Below, one piece after another: positions 16,102 to 24,335 of a DNA stretch of 64,000 bases. The notes below the pieces were generated by a model. That model saw nothing but the letters and a program-made list of their open reading frames with translations. It did no database searches and was not told the DNA's origin. The first letter of the stretch is position 1. The number at the start of each line of letters is the position of its first letter. Position numbers and translations under genes: made by a program. Source of the stretch: Streptomyces sp. RB17 (GTDB lineage Bacteria; Actinomycetota; Actinomycetes; Streptomycetales; Streptomycetaceae). The stretch covers positions 124,001 to 188,000 of the forward strand of contig NZ_WEGL01000012.1 in assembly GCF_009604455.1 (NCBI RefSeq), given 5' to 3'.

Positions 16102-17280
16102 TCAGTGGGTGATCTTGAGGAGCGCGGTGGCGTGGTCGGGGCGTGACCCGTAGTGCTCGGCTGTGGCGGCGATGTTGGCCCAGCCGGCCTGGCGCATCAG
16201 GCCGATGGCGAGGTTGCGCAGGGTGGCCATGACGCGGGGTGCGTTGCCGGTGCGCACGCGGGAGGCGTCCTCGGTGAAGGTCACGTCTCCGATGTGGTGC
16301 AGTGCCTCTACCGACCAGTGCCCTTGGACCAGTTGGGCCATGCGGGCAGGGGAAGCCTGGTCGGGGGTGAGGCTGGTGACGGCGTAGACGGTCTTCGTCT
16401 GGATCTTGCCGGTCTTCCTGCTGACGCGGCGCCGCTTGATCTCGACGGCATGGACGGCATGCGGGAAGAGTAGGCCGGCCTGGACGGTGCACACCTTCAG
16501 GTTCCTCACCTCGCGCCGGCCGTGGTTGGTGGTGCGGGTGCGAACCAGCAGCGGGATCTGCCGCCAGGGCAGGCGGCGCAGTTGCTTGTGCAGGTTCTTT
16601 TGGTTGCCCTTGACGACCAGAAAGTAGTGCCCACCGGCCGCGACGATCTTCTTCGCGGTCGTGCGCTGGGTGTGCATCGCGTCGGCGGTGACGACCACGC
16701 CGCGCAGGTCGAAGCGGGCCAGCAGCGGAGCCAGGGCCGGGATCTCATTGCTCTTGGCGGCCACCTGGCGCTGGGCGATGACTGTCTGGCTGCCGTGCAG
16801 GGCGGCGGACAGAAGGTGGACCGCGGCGGTATCCGAGGTGCGTGAACCGGGCACCGCCTTGCCGTCCACGGCCAGTCCGACCAGTGCGTTCTCGTCCACG
16901 ACGGGGTCGGTGGCGTGGTGGGTGATCCAGGTACCGACGGCATCATCGAGCGCGTCGCCGTCCATGCGGGCCAGCAGCCGTCCCAGCGTGGAGGCGTTGG
17001 GGGCCGCGCGGGACAGGCCCAGCTCGGCGCGGACCTCGGGGCCGGCCTCGGCGGCGTACCGGGCGATCCGCGCGAGCGAGCGCGCTCCGCCCAGTACCGC
17101 CACCAGGCACAGGCCCAGCAGCGCCCCGAGCCGGTAGCGGCGACCTCGCACTCTGCGCGGGTCGGGAACCGCGGCCAGGACCTGGGCCAGCGAGGCCAGG
17201 TCGGCAGGTACGACGGGCGGCCAGGATGCATCGGCGTCTTCGCAGTGGCGCGCGAGGACGTTGATCAGGGAGGACGGCAC
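16102..17280 (-). CDS. ISAs1-family transposase
   Basis: A 392-residue DDE transposase. N-terminal half: LAAVPDPRRVRGRRYRLGALL and LGGARSLARIARYA (DDE_Tnp_1-associated domain). Catalytic segments: LAVDGKAVPGSR (first Asp), VVVTADAMHTQRTTAKKI (second Asp), and HWSVEALHHIGDVTFTEDASRVR (Glu), which is diagnostic for ISAs1. The length is normal for an intact enzyme. The stop is at the very edge of the left terminal inverted repeat. It appears functional in sequence. Confidence 0.93.
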   Translation of the reverse strand: MPSSLINVLARHCEDADASWPPVVPADLASLAQVLAAVPDPRRVRGRRYRLGALLGLCLVAVLGGARSLARIARYAAEAGPEVRAELGLSRAAPNASTLGRLLARMDGDALDDAVGTWITHHATDPVVDENALVGLAVDGKAVPGSRTSDTAAVHLLSAALHGSQTVIAQRQVAAKSNEIPALAPLLARFDLRGVVVTADAMHTQRTTAKKIVAAGGHYFLVVKGNQKNLHKQLRRLPWRQIPLLVRTRTTNHGRREVRNLKVCTVQAGLLFPHAVHAVEIKRRRVSRKTGKIQTKTVYAVTSLTPDQASPARMAQLVQGHWSVEALHHIGDVTFTEDASRVRTGNAPRVMATLRNLAIGLMRQAGWANIAATAEHYGSRPDHATALLKITH

Positions 17281-17382
17281 GCGGACGCGACTTCAGGTCG
17301 ATCTTCGGTCTCAGCAACCTTGATCATCTGATGTCGCGTCTCTTGCTCCCAGCCGGGCAAGTAGCCCGTCAGACACCAGGCG
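17209..17382. repeat. Direct repeat, copy 1 (174 bp, identical to 20170-20343)
   Basis: This segment spans the start of the ISAs1 transposase and its upstream end. It is identical base for base, by my reading, to 20170-20343 in the same orientation. Beyond 17382 the two copies remain alignable to the terminal inverted repeat but with several differences. Confidence 0.85.
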
Positions 17383-17483
17383 GGGCACGCCGACTCGTCT
17401 TGCCCGCCTCGAACGCATCAGCCCTTCCTCAGCGGATCAGTGAAGATTCGAACCCGGTGGGAGGATTCCGTCCGAGGCGCCGC

Positions 17484-17966
17484 TCACCCCCTGTCGAGTT
17501 CCTGGCGCAGCGTGGCGGCGACGCGGGTGAGCGCGGTGGTGAGGTGGCGTCGCTGGGCGGCGGTGAGCGGGTCGAACACGAGCCGTTTGACCTGGGCGAC
17601 GTGTTCCGGCGCGCTCTCGACGAGTTTCTGCCGGCCGGCGTCGGTCAGGGTGGCGAGGGTGTACCGGCCGTCGCCGGGGTCGGGGCGGCGGGTAACCCAG
17701 TCGCGGGTCTCGAAGCGATCCATGACCTTCGACAGGCGCGGCTGAGTGCTGTCGCAGACCCGGGCCAGCTCGCTGAGCCGCATCGTGGCCTCATCCGCCA
17801 TGGACAGCCGGGCCAGCACCCCGTACTCGAAGTTGGAGATACCCGCGTCTCGCTGGAGCTGGCGGTCGAGGGTCGCGGGGAGGGCGATGACGACTGTCAG
17901 CAGCGCCTGCCACAGGTCCTGCTGTTCGTCGTCGAGCCAGGGTGACTGCATGTCCATGAGCCCCAT
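17484..17966 (-). CDS. MarR family transcriptional regulator
   Basis: A 160-residue winged-helix regulator with the MarR layout: N-terminal dimerisation helices, SNFEYGVLARLSMADEATMRLSELA, the recognition helix region TQPRLSKVMDRFETRDWV, and the wing RRPDPGDGRYTLATLTDAG. ATGs at 17966, 17957 and 17951 are all possible; the longest is used. It is divergent from a dioxygenase gene, and seven 16-bp palindromes fill the 194-bp region between them; the first begins only 4 nt from its own start. Autorepression and control of the dioxygenase/oxidoreductase pair are strongly suggested. Confidence 0.9.
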   Translation of the reverse strand: MGLMDMQSPWLDDEQQDLWQALLTVVIALPATLDRQLQRDAGISNFEYGVLARLSMADEATMRLSELARVCDSTQPRLSKVMDRFETRDWVTRRPDPGDGRYTLATLTDAGRQKLVESAPEHVAQVKRLVFDPLTAAQRRHLTTALTRVAATLRQELDRG

Positions 17967-17969
17967 CGT

Positions 17970-18144
17970 ACTTGCCCTGGCAACTCACGTCACTTGCCTC
18001 GACAACTCCGGGATCACTTGTCCAGTCAAGTGACATGACTCGCCTAGGCAACTAATCTCAGGTAACTTCTCACTTGCCCAAGCAAGTCATTGCGGGATAC
18101 CTTGTCACTTGCCTCGGCAAGGAAACTTACTTGTCCAGGCAAGT
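17970..18144. promoter_or_regulatory. Array of seven 16-bp palindromic operators between marR-like and dioxygenase genes
   Basis: Seven near-palindromes fit ACTTGCCNNGGCAAGT: 17970-17985, 17992-18007, 18016-18031, 18038-18053, 18072-18087, 18107-18122 and 18129-18144. Start-to-start spacing is 22, 24, 22, 34, 35 and 22 bp. Several are nearly perfect, for example ACTTGTCCAGGCAAGT at 18129. The array covers essentially the whole divergent promoter region. Cooperative binding of the MarR protein is the natural inference. Confidence 0.8.
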
Positions 18145-18160
18145 CAAGGAGCTGATATCT

Positions 18161-19039
18161 GTGCCCCCAGCGACCAGTCTGACCTCACCCTTCGCATCAC
18201 GCGGACCCGCCGCGGCATACGACGACCTGCTCGCCCGGGTCCTGCCGCAGGCGCGCGAGCAGCGGATGTGGGAGCCCTCGGACGGACCCCTGCCCAGCCT
18301 CTTCGTCAGCCACGGGGCCCCGTTCACCCTCGACGATCCGCGGTGGCTCGACGCCCTCTTCGACTGGGGCAGATCGTTGCCCAAACCGCGGGCCATCGTC
18401 GTCGTCTCGGCCCACTGGGAACAGGCACCGGTCGCGATCTCCGGGGCCGCAGCCGGCACCCCGCTGTACTACGACTTCAGCGGCTTCCACCCCCGCTACA
18501 AGACCCTCCCCTACGCGACCCCGGACGCCACCGACCTGGCCCGGCGCCTCACGGGCCTGCTGGGCCCCACCCCGGTGCACGAGTTCGCACGCCGCGGCCT
18601 GGACCACGGCGCCTTCATCCCGCTCATGGCCATGTACCCCGCGGCCGACGTCCCCGTGGTGCAGCTGTCCATGCCCAGCCTCGACCCCGGCGCCCTGCTC
18701 GCCCTCGGGGCACAGCTGCGGCCCCTGCGCGAGGAAGGCGTCCTCGTTCTCGGCTCGGGCTTCATGACCCACAGCTTCGCCGCCTTCCACCGACCGGAAC
18801 TCGCCGCCGCCACCACCGCCTTCGACGCGTGGGCCGTCGACGCCCTCGCCCGGGGCGACGTCGACGCCCTCATCGACTACCGCCGCAAGGCGCCCGGCGC
18901 CGCCGTCGCCCATCCCACGGCCGACCACTTCGTCCCACTGCTGGCCACCGTCGGCGCCGCCGACGACCCCGGCAGCGCGGTGAGCGCCATCGACCGCATG
19001 GTGATGGGCAACTCGACTCGCTCGCTACAGCTGACCTGA
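18161..19039 (+). CDS. Class III extradiol-type dioxygenase (LigB/DODA family)
   Basis: A 292-residue member of the LigB superfamily (YgiD/DODA type), zinc- or iron-dependent ring-opening dioxygenases acting on catechol-like substrates. The GTG at 18161 follows AAGGAG. Probable metal and active-site histidines lie in SLFVSHGAPF, VVVSAHWEQ and GLDHGAFIPL, and GSGFMTHSF is the usual later motif. It is the first gene under the seven-palindrome array and is followed after 90 nt by a quinone oxidoreductase-like gene. MarR-dioxygenase-oxidoreductase groups often respond to phenolic or quinone stress; the actual substrate is unknown. Confidence 0.87.
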   Translation: MPPATSLTSPFASRGPAAAYDDLLARVLPQAREQRMWEPSDGPLPSLFVSHGAPFTLDDPRWLDALFDWGRSLPKPRAIVVVSAHWEQAPVAISGAAAGTPLYYDFSGFHPRYKTLPYATPDATDLARRLTGLLGPTPVHEFARRGLDHGAFIPLMAMYPAADVPVVQLSMPSLDPGALLALGAQLRPLREEGVLVLGSGFMTHSFAAFHRPELAAATTAFDAWAVDALARGDVDALIDYRRKAPGAAVAHPTADHFVPLLATVGAADDPGSAVSAIDRMVMGNSTRSLQLT

Positions 19040-19129
19040 GCCCCTCGACAGCTCGTCGACGTGCTCCACCCATCCGTCGATCGCCACATCCCGTGGCGAC
19101 GGCATCAACACACCCTGGAGAAAACTCTC

Positions 19130-20065
19130 ATGAAGGCCATGCGTTTCCACGAGTTCGGCGGCACCGAGGTCCTGCGTTACGAGGACGTGGACCGGCCGGT
19201 CCCCGGCCCCGGGCAGGTGCTGGTCCGGGTGGCGGCCACCTCGTTCAACCCGGTCGACGACCACATCCGCGCCGGCCACCTGGCCGAGCTGATGCCGACC
19301 CCTCTCCCCTACGTGACCGGGATCGACCTCGCGGGCACCATCACCGAACTCGGCGCGGGCGTGACGGGCCCGGCGGTCGGCGATCCGGTCGTGGCCATGC
19401 TGCCCCTGGACACCGCCGGCGGCGCCGCCGAGTACGCCGTCGTCCCGGCCGATTCCATCGCGCCGGCGCCGAAGACCCTCGACCTGGCCGACGGCGCCGC
19501 GCTGCCGCTGACCGGCCTCGCGGCCTGGCAGACGGTGTTCGAACTGGCCGAGCTGAAGCCCGGTCAGACCGTCCTGGTCAACGGGGCCGGAGGCGCGGTG
19601 GGCAGCATCGTCGTGCAGCTCGCCGTCGACGCGGGAGCGCACGTGACCGCGGTGGACGGCGAGCAGCACGCCGACCGCCTCCGCGGCTACGGCGCACAGC
19701 GGGTCGTCGGCCCCCTCGACCTCGTCGCGGGACCGGCCGCCGTGGGCGGTCCGTTCCAGGTCGTGGTGAACCACGTGCGCCACTCCCCGGAAGACCTCGC
19801 GCGACTGACGCACTACGTCGCCGACGGCGGTACCGCCGCCAGCAGCGGTGGCGCGATTCCCGAGGACCCCGCCCGCGGGGTGCGCAACGCGAACCTGTGG
19901 GTCCGCCCCGACGGCGCCCAGCTGACCGAGCTGGCCGCCAAGGTGGACGCCGGCAAGCTCCGCATCCACGTGGCCGACCGCCGGCCGGTGACCGAGCTCC
20001 CCGCCGTCCATCAGGACGCCGCCGCCGGGCGGCTGCCCGGCAAGACGATCATCCTCGCCCCCTGA
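19130..20065 (+). CDS. NADP-dependent zinc-independent oxidoreductase (quinone oxidoreductase-like MDR)
   Basis: A 311-residue medium-chain dehydrogenase/reductase of the quinone oxidoreductase branch. The ATG at 19130 has GGAG about 9 nt upstream. Landmarks: MKAMRFHEFGGTEVLRYEDV, VAATSFNPVDDHIRAG, the ITGIDLAGTI-like region, and the cofactor loop LVNGAGGAVGSIVVQLA. The cysteine ligands of zinc alcohol dehydrogenases are absent. Probably cotranscribed with the dioxygenase under MarR control. The conserved Tyr of the NADPH 2'-phosphate site is replaced in the VDGEQHADRL region. Confidence 0.88.
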   Translation: MKAMRFHEFGGTEVLRYEDVDRPVPGPGQVLVRVAATSFNPVDDHIRAGHLAELMPTPLPYVTGIDLAGTITELGAGVTGPAVGDPVVAMLPLDTAGGAAEYAVVPADSIAPAPKTLDLADGAALPLTGLAAWQTVFELAELKPGQTVLVNGAGGAVGSIVVQLAVDAGAHVTAVDGEQHADRLRGYGAQRVVGPLDLVAGPAAVGGPFQVVVNHVRHSPEDLARLTHYVADGGTAASSGGAIPEDPARGVRNANLWVRPDGAQLTELAAKVDAGKLRIHVADRRPVTELPAVHQDAAAGRLPGKTIILAP

Positions 20066-20119
20066 CCCCACCCCCACGGTCCCGCCGGGCCGCCCCGTCC
20101 GACCCGCCGGTGGCACAAC

Positions 20120-20160
20120 CGGATCTCCTTTCTCGTCCTACTGGCGAGAAGGGAGATCCG
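20120..20160 (+). terminator. Terminator hairpin after the MDR oxidoreductase gene
   Basis: Left arm 20120-20135 and right arm 20145-20160 (CGGATCTCC...GGAGATCCG at the base) form a 16-bp stem with one G-T pair and a 9-nt loop, 55 nt past the stop codon. It lies immediately before the truncated ISAs1 remnant. Confidence 0.75.
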
Positions 20161-20169
20161 CTCTGCCGC

Positions 20170-20386
20170 TACGACGGGCGGCCAGGATGCATCGGCGTCT
20201 TCGCAGTGGCGCGCGAGGACGTTGATCAGGGAGGACGGCACGCGGACGCGACTTCAGGTCGATCTTCGGTCTCAGCAACCTTGATCATCTGATGTCGCGT
20301 CTCTTGCTCCCAGCCGGGCAAGTAGCCCGTCAGACACCAGGCGAGGCACGCCGACTCATCTCGCCCACCGAGAACGCATCGGCCCT
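20170..20386 (-). mobile_element. Truncated ISAs1 end (second copy)
   Basis: Bases 20170-20343 repeat 17209-17382 exactly: the first 24 codons of the transposase plus its upstream region. From 20344 the sequence is only similar, ending in a terminal-repeat variant GAACGCATCGGCCCT at 20372-20386. The rest of the transposase is missing. Same orientation as the complete IS at 16087-17425, so the two bracket the marR-dioxygenase-oxidoreductase module. Confidence 0.8.
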
Positions 20387-20504
20387 GCCACCAGGCCGCT
20401 GACCCGCATATCCGTTGGAAATTCGGCGATTGCTACCGAGACCCCGAGGAGGCCCGATGCCTGACGATCAGGCAGCTGGTGGCTGCCCGACCCCAGCAGA
20501 GCAC

Positions 20505-21764
20505 TCATCTGCTCAGTGCGAGTGCGGCGGCTTCGCCGCGTGAGGTGACTTCGAGTTTGCGGAGCGCTCCGGAGACGTGGAATTTGACGGTGCTTTCGGT
20601 GATGCCGAGGATTTGGGCGATCGTTTTGTTGCGTTTGCCCTGGGTGACTAGGCGCATTACCTCCTGTTCCCGGCGGTTGAGCCGGGCCAGCCGTGTCTCG
20701 TCGGATCGGTCGGGCGGGGCGTCGAGGGGGAGCGTGATCGTCGCGCGGCTGCCCCAGTCAGATACCGCTTCGATGTCGATGGTGGCGCCGAGGGTGCGTG
20801 CCCGGCCCTGGAGCTGGCGGTGCAGGGATGCTGTGTCGAGGTCGCCGGAATGCTGGTCGCGGATATCGATGCGTAGGGATGCACCGTCGCAGGTCCAGGC
20901 GATCCGCAGGCGGGTCAGTCCGGGTTGTGCGGTGAAGGCCAGCGCGGCGGCTCGGGTCATTGCTCGTGCTGCGTACGCGACCTCGCCCGGCAGCGGCCGG
21001 CCGGATGCGGACGGCGCCACGAACTCGGTCCGTGCCCCGTGATGGCGAAGCGTGTGCCGTATTTCCTTGCGGATCTTGGCGAACGCGGCCAGTGCGGCCT
21101 CTTCGGACAGTGCCTGGTCGGACATCGGTGCCGAGCGCAGCGCGACCAGTGCGGCCGAAGCGGTGTCAGCTGCGGTGAGCCGGGCGCGGTGGTCGTCGAG
21201 GCTTGAGCGGAGCGTGGTCAGGATGGCGACGAGCGCTGCTTCGTGCGCGGCTGCCATCTCTGCGATGGTGCGGGCACGCTCGGCCGAAGCCGCGCGGGAT
21301 TCGGCGAGGTAGTCCGGGCTGGCCTGGGCGACCTGTTGCCGGATCGAGGTTGCGATGATGCCGAAGATCGCGGCAAGGAGGCGGGCCTCGGGGAACTGCT
21401 CCTGGGATCGGCGGGGAATGAGCACGAGGAGCGTGTCGGCCGGGTCCCGCACCGCCCACACCGTGCGTTGCGTGCCGCTGATGGGTGTGGTTGTCCGCAT
21501 GGCCTGGCCGGGTTCGACGGTCGACTTGAGTGTTTCGAGTTCGTCGATGGTGACCTTCTTGATCATCTCGGTTGCCCCAGCGACTTTGCGCGGCCGCCCG
21601 GCGCACTCACGGGTGAAGATGACGAGGGCGGTGTGCGGCCACGTCTCGGACAAGAACCGCGACAGGCGGGCAGCGATCTCGTGCAGCGGACCGTCGATGA
21701 CCTCTTGCAGGCCTTGTAGATCGATTGTCGGTTCATGAGCCTGAGCGTCGGTCATTCCGGTCAC
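20505..21764 (-). CDS. LuxR-type regulator with histidine-kinase-like ATPase module
   Basis: A 419-residue protein. The N-terminal about 150 residues look like a GAF-type sensor (HTALVIFTRECAG, AVRDPADTLLVLIPRRS). The middle has long helices rich in Ala/Glu and a segment resembling a degenerate kinase ATPase domain (LRIDIRDQHSGDLDTASLHRQLQGRA then GSRATITLPL). The C-terminus is a LuxR HTH: LNRREQEVMRLVTQGKRNKTIAQILGITESTVKFHV. The start is the GTG at 21764 or the ATG at 21755; neither has a clear ribosome site. It is divergent from the mycothiol formaldehyde dehydrogenase gene, which it may control. The fused layout suggests a one-protein sensor-regulator. Confidence 0.8.
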   Translation of the reverse strand: MTGMTDAQAHEPTIDLQGLQEVIDGPLHEIAARLSRFLSETWPHTALVIFTRECAGRPRKVAGATEMIKKVTIDELETLKSTVEPGQAMRTTTPISGTQRTVWAVRDPADTLLVLIPRRSQEQFPEARLLAAIFGIIATSIRQQVAQASPDYLAESRAASAERARTIAEMAAAHEAALVAILTTLRSSLDDHRARLTAADTASAALVALRSAPMSDQALSEEAALAAFAKIRKEIRHTLRHHGARTEFVAPSASGRPLPGEVAYAARAMTRAAALAFTAQPGLTRLRIAWTCDGASLRIDIRDQHSGDLDTASLHRQLQGRARTLGATIDIEAVSDWGSRATITLPLDAPPDRSDETRLARLNRREQEVMRLVTQGKRNKTIAQILGITESTVKFHVSGALRKLEVTSRGEAAALALSR

Positions 21765-21906
21765 TTTAGAGGAGGCTTGCTCCTGGTGGAACGACTAGGT
21801 CTTACTAGCCCGACGACCAGGTCGTGGGGCCGTCGGACGGAGTTACTGTCGCCGAGAGTTGCCTCCAAGTGCATGCTTTTCGCCGAGTGATGAAGGAACG
21901 TCCCTG

Positions 21907-22992
21907 ATGCCACAGCAGGTCCGCGGTGTGATCGCCCGTTCGAAGGGAGCTCCGGCCGAGCTCACCGACATCGTGATTCCAGATCCGGGACCAGGCGAGG
22001 TCGTCGTCGCGGTGGCCGCCTGCGGTGTGTGTCACACCGACCTGACCTACCGGGAAGGCGGCATCACCGACGAGTTCCCGTTCCTGCTCGGTCACGAGGC
22101 CGCCGGCACCGTCGAGAGCGTCGGGGAGGGCGTCGAGTCGGTGAAACCCGGCGACTTCGTTGTCCTGAACTGGCGGGCCGTGTGCGGGCAGTGCCGTGCC
22201 TGCAAGCGAGGACGTCCGCAGTACTGTTTCGACACGTTCAACGCCGCCCAGAAGATGACGTTGGTGGATGGCACCGAGCTCACCCCGGCACTGGGCATCG
22301 GCGCGTTCGCAGACAAGACGCTGGTCCACGCCGGACAGTGCACCAAGGTCGACGCGGCCGCGGATCCTGCGGTCGCCGGCCTACTTGGCTGCGGTGTCAT
22401 GGCCGGACTCGGCGCGGCGGTGAACACCGGCGCGGTAAGCCGGGGGGACTCGGTGGCCGTCATCGGCTGCGGCGGCGTCGGCGATGCCGCGATCGCCGGG
22501 GCGCGACTGGCCGGGGCGTCCACGATCATCGCGGTGGACCGCGACAAGCGGAAGCTGACGTGGGCTATCGAGCTGGGCGCCACTCACACGGTGAACGCAG
22601 CCGAGGCCGATGTCGTCACCGCGATCACCGACCTGACCGGCGGATTCGGTGCGGATGTCGTGATTGACGCGGTGGGGCGTCCCGAGACCTGGAAGCAGGC
22701 CTTCTACGCGCGGGATCTCGCAGGGACTGTCGTGCTGGTCGGCGTACCTACCCCCGACATGCGCCTGGAGATGCCGTTGCTTGACTTCTTCTCCCGCGGT
22801 GGCGCGGTGAAATCCTCCTGGTACGGCGACTGCTTGCCCGAGCGTGACTTCCCCATGCTCATCGACCTGTTCCAGCAGGGCAGGCTGCCGCTGGAGAAGT
22901 TCGTCTCCGAGCGCATCACGCTCGACGCGGTCGAGAAGGCCTTCCACACCATGCACGCCGGCGAGGTACTGCGCTCGGTGGTGGTCCTGTGA
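21907..22992 (+). CDS. mscR: S-(hydroxymethyl)mycothiol dehydrogenase (mycothiol-dependent formaldehyde dehydrogenase)
   Basis: A 361-residue zinc-containing MDR dehydrogenase. It oxidises the adduct of formaldehyde and mycothiol to S-formylmycothiol with NAD. Catalytic zinc ligands are in ACGVCHTDLTYREGG and LLGHEAAGTV; structural zinc cysteines are in VCGQCRACKRGRPQYC; the Rossmann loop is VIGCGGVGDAAIAGARLAGA. The NTFNAAQKMTL-like segment DTFNAAQKMTL is typical of this subfamily. The ATG at 21907 has AAGGAA about 8 nt upstream. The next gene overlaps by 4 nt (GTGA) and encodes the usual metallo-hydrolase partner. A P450 system 3 kb away could be the formaldehyde source. Confidence 0.9.
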   Translation: MPQQVRGVIARSKGAPAELTDIVIPDPGPGEVVVAVAACGVCHTDLTYREGGITDEFPFLLGHEAAGTVESVGEGVESVKPGDFVVLNWRAVCGQCRACKRGRPQYCFDTFNAAQKMTLVDGTELTPALGIGAFADKTLVHAGQCTKVDAAADPAVAGLLGCGVMAGLGAAVNTGAVSRGDSVAVIGCGGVGDAAIAGARLAGASTIIAVDRDKRKLTWAIELGATHTVNAAEADVVTAITDLTGGFGADVVIDAVGRPETWKQAFYARDLAGTVVLVGVPTPDMRLEMPLLDFFSRGGAVKSSWYGDCLPERDFPMLIDLFQQGRLPLEKFVSERITLDAVEKAFHTMHAGEVLRSVVVL

Positions 22993-23618
22993 GCGGCCTA
23001 CGCATCGAGCGCGTCGTCGCCAGCGGTGTCTTCGAACTCGACGGCGGTACATGGGACGTGGACAACAACGTCTGGCTCATTGGTGACGACAACGAGGTCG
23101 TGATCACCGACGCGGCCCACGACGACAAACCGATCGTCGAGGCGGTGGGGGACCGGAACGTGGTGGCCATCGTATGCACCCACGGGCACAACGATCACGT
23201 CACCTTCGCACCACAGCTCGGCAAGCACATGCACGCGCCGGTGCTCCTGCACCCCGGCGACCAGGAGCTGTGGGAGATGACCCACCCCGGCGAGCCGTTC
23301 CAGCGGGTGGCCGACGCCGAGCGGATCGCCGTCGCGGGGACGGTGCTCGAGGTGTTCCACACGCCTGGACATTCACCCGGCTCTGTCTGCCTGCATCTAC
23401 CCGAGGCCAAGGCGCTGTTCTCCGGAGACACTCTGTTCGCGGGCGGTCCCGGCGCCACCGGCCGATCGTTCTCCGACTTCCCGACGATCATCGAGTCCAT
23501 TCGCGAGAGACTATTTACCCTGCCCGAGGACACCCGTGTCTACACCGGACACGGCGACGGCACCATGATCAGCAGTGAGGCCCCACATCTGGCCGAATGG
23601 ATCGAGCGGGGCTACTGA
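22989..23618 (+). CDS. MBL-fold metallo-hydrolase, partner of mycothiol-dependent formaldehyde dehydrogenase
   Basis: A 209-residue metallo-beta-lactamase-fold hydrolase, GTG start overlapping the upstream stop. Metal-binding motif THGHNDHV, later histidine in FHTPGHSPGS, Asp in LFSGDTLFAGG and terminal His in VYTGHGDGT. In actinobacteria this gene commonly follows mscR, and a role in hydrolysing S-formylmycothiol is widely assumed. The length is full, and the tight coupling supports a shared function. Confidence 0.88.
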   Translation: MSGLRIERVVASGVFELDGGTWDVDNNVWLIGDDNEVVITDAAHDDKPIVEAVGDRNVVAIVCTHGHNDHVTFAPQLGKHMHAPVLLHPGDQELWEMTHPGEPFQRVADAERIAVAGTVLEVFHTPGHSPGSVCLHLPEAKALFSGDTLFAGGPGATGRSFSDFPTIIESIRERLFTLPEDTRVYTGHGDGTMISSEAPHLAEWIERGY

Positions 23619-23869
23619 CGCCCACAGACCTGAAGTTTCACCGTTATGCGGCGGTGGCTTCGCTGGTCGTTGTGTTGGGGACGAATAGCCGGGGTGCGGC
23701 GTGAGCTACGGCGCACTCGGTTATCCAGGCCCGCCGGAACGCGGTGATCATTTCTCCGAGTCACAGTACGAACACGCTCTGGCAGGCAAGTTGGAAGGGG
23801 ACGGTGCGCTCGACCGCGGTGCGGGTGCGGCTGCGCGCATCGCCGGTGCCGAGCAGCTCCTTCCCGTGA

Positions 23870-24094
23870 TTCGACGGCGTTGAGCCCGCTTGTCACCGAC
23901 ATGCCGATCGGCAGGCCGGTGGTGAGCTCCGGGCCGTAGAGCACGCTCACCGGCAACACAGGCGGGTCACGCCCGGTACGTTTGCGGCTCCCTCGGTCAG
24001 GTCCACACATGGGCGTCATCTCCGAGGCGGCGTAGGTCGTCGGCACGGCGACGATCGGCAGCCCGTGCTCGAGCGCGAGGGCCTTTCCCAGCCC
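23870..24094 (-). pseudogene. Internal fragment of a maleylacetate reductase (iron-containing alcohol dehydrogenase family)
   Basis: The minus strand encodes GLGKALALEHGLPIVAVPT, then TYAASEMTPMCG, RKRTGRDPPVLPVSVLYGPEL and GMSVTSGLNAVE, the central part of maleylacetate reductase (NAD-binding end and start of the helical domain). Both ends are missing: the sequence turns into unrelated frames at about 23869 and stops at an IS5-like remnant near 24100. Another maleylacetate reductase piece, the N-terminal part, is fused to a different gene at 44739-45542. Downstream (23640-23869) are short transposase-like scraps that I cannot assign firmly. Confidence 0.7.
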
Positions 24095-24103
24095 GACTGC
24101 CGA

Positions 24104-24335
24104 GCCACTACCGGCGGATCGGAGTGCACATCGCCCGCAAAGGCATCGAGTCCAGCGACGGCTGGGCCGCCACAGTTGGTGATCGAAGGGACCATGTCAT
24201 GGCTGTCGGGCTACCGTCGTCTCAGCCCCCGCTACGAACGAAATCCCCGCAACTACCTGGCCTTTCTCGGTCTCGCCCCAGCCATCTGCTACTACAGACG
24301 ACTCGTCCGCCTCACCACATGGGGCACGGTCTAAG
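24104..24335 (+). pseudogene. IS5-family transposase C-terminal remnant
   Basis: Plus-strand frames carry RIGVHIARKGIESS, then, after a frame change, MSWLSGYRRLSPRYERNPRNYLAFLGLAPAI, the typical C-terminal end of IS5-type transposases. The DDE core is absent and at least one frameshift separates the two segments. Confidence 0.7.

Larger units (their letters stand above)
16087..17425 (-). mobile_element. ISAs1-family insertion sequence, apparently complete
   Basis: About 1.34 kb bounded by a 15-bp terminal inverted repeat: AGGGCTGATGCGTTC at 16087-16101 and its complement GAACGCATCAGCCCT at 17411-17425. It contains one transposase gene. No convincing target-site duplication is seen in the flanks, so it may have rearranged after insertion. 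A truncated second copy of its transposase-start end lies at 20170-20386. Confidence 0.8.

Noticed and set aside
16077..17435. Target-site duplication around the ISAs1 element
   Set aside because: The bases just outside the terminal repeats do not match each other, so no duplication could be called.
17970..18144. Seven palindromes considered as a plasmid iteron array or replication origin
   Set aside because: No replication gene is near; they lie exactly between a MarR gene and its divergent target, which explains them better.
18109..20292. 727-codon open frame overlapping the dioxygenase and oxidoreductase genes
   Set aside because: Its product is almost only Arg, Pro and Gly; the two genes in the other frames have clear motifs and start signals.
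23640..23869. Transposase-like scrap (RTRTAVERTVPFQLACQ) downstream of the maleylacetate reductase fragment
   Set aside because: Resembles a DDE transposase segment only loosely and is interrupted by a stop, so it was not listed as a separate element.
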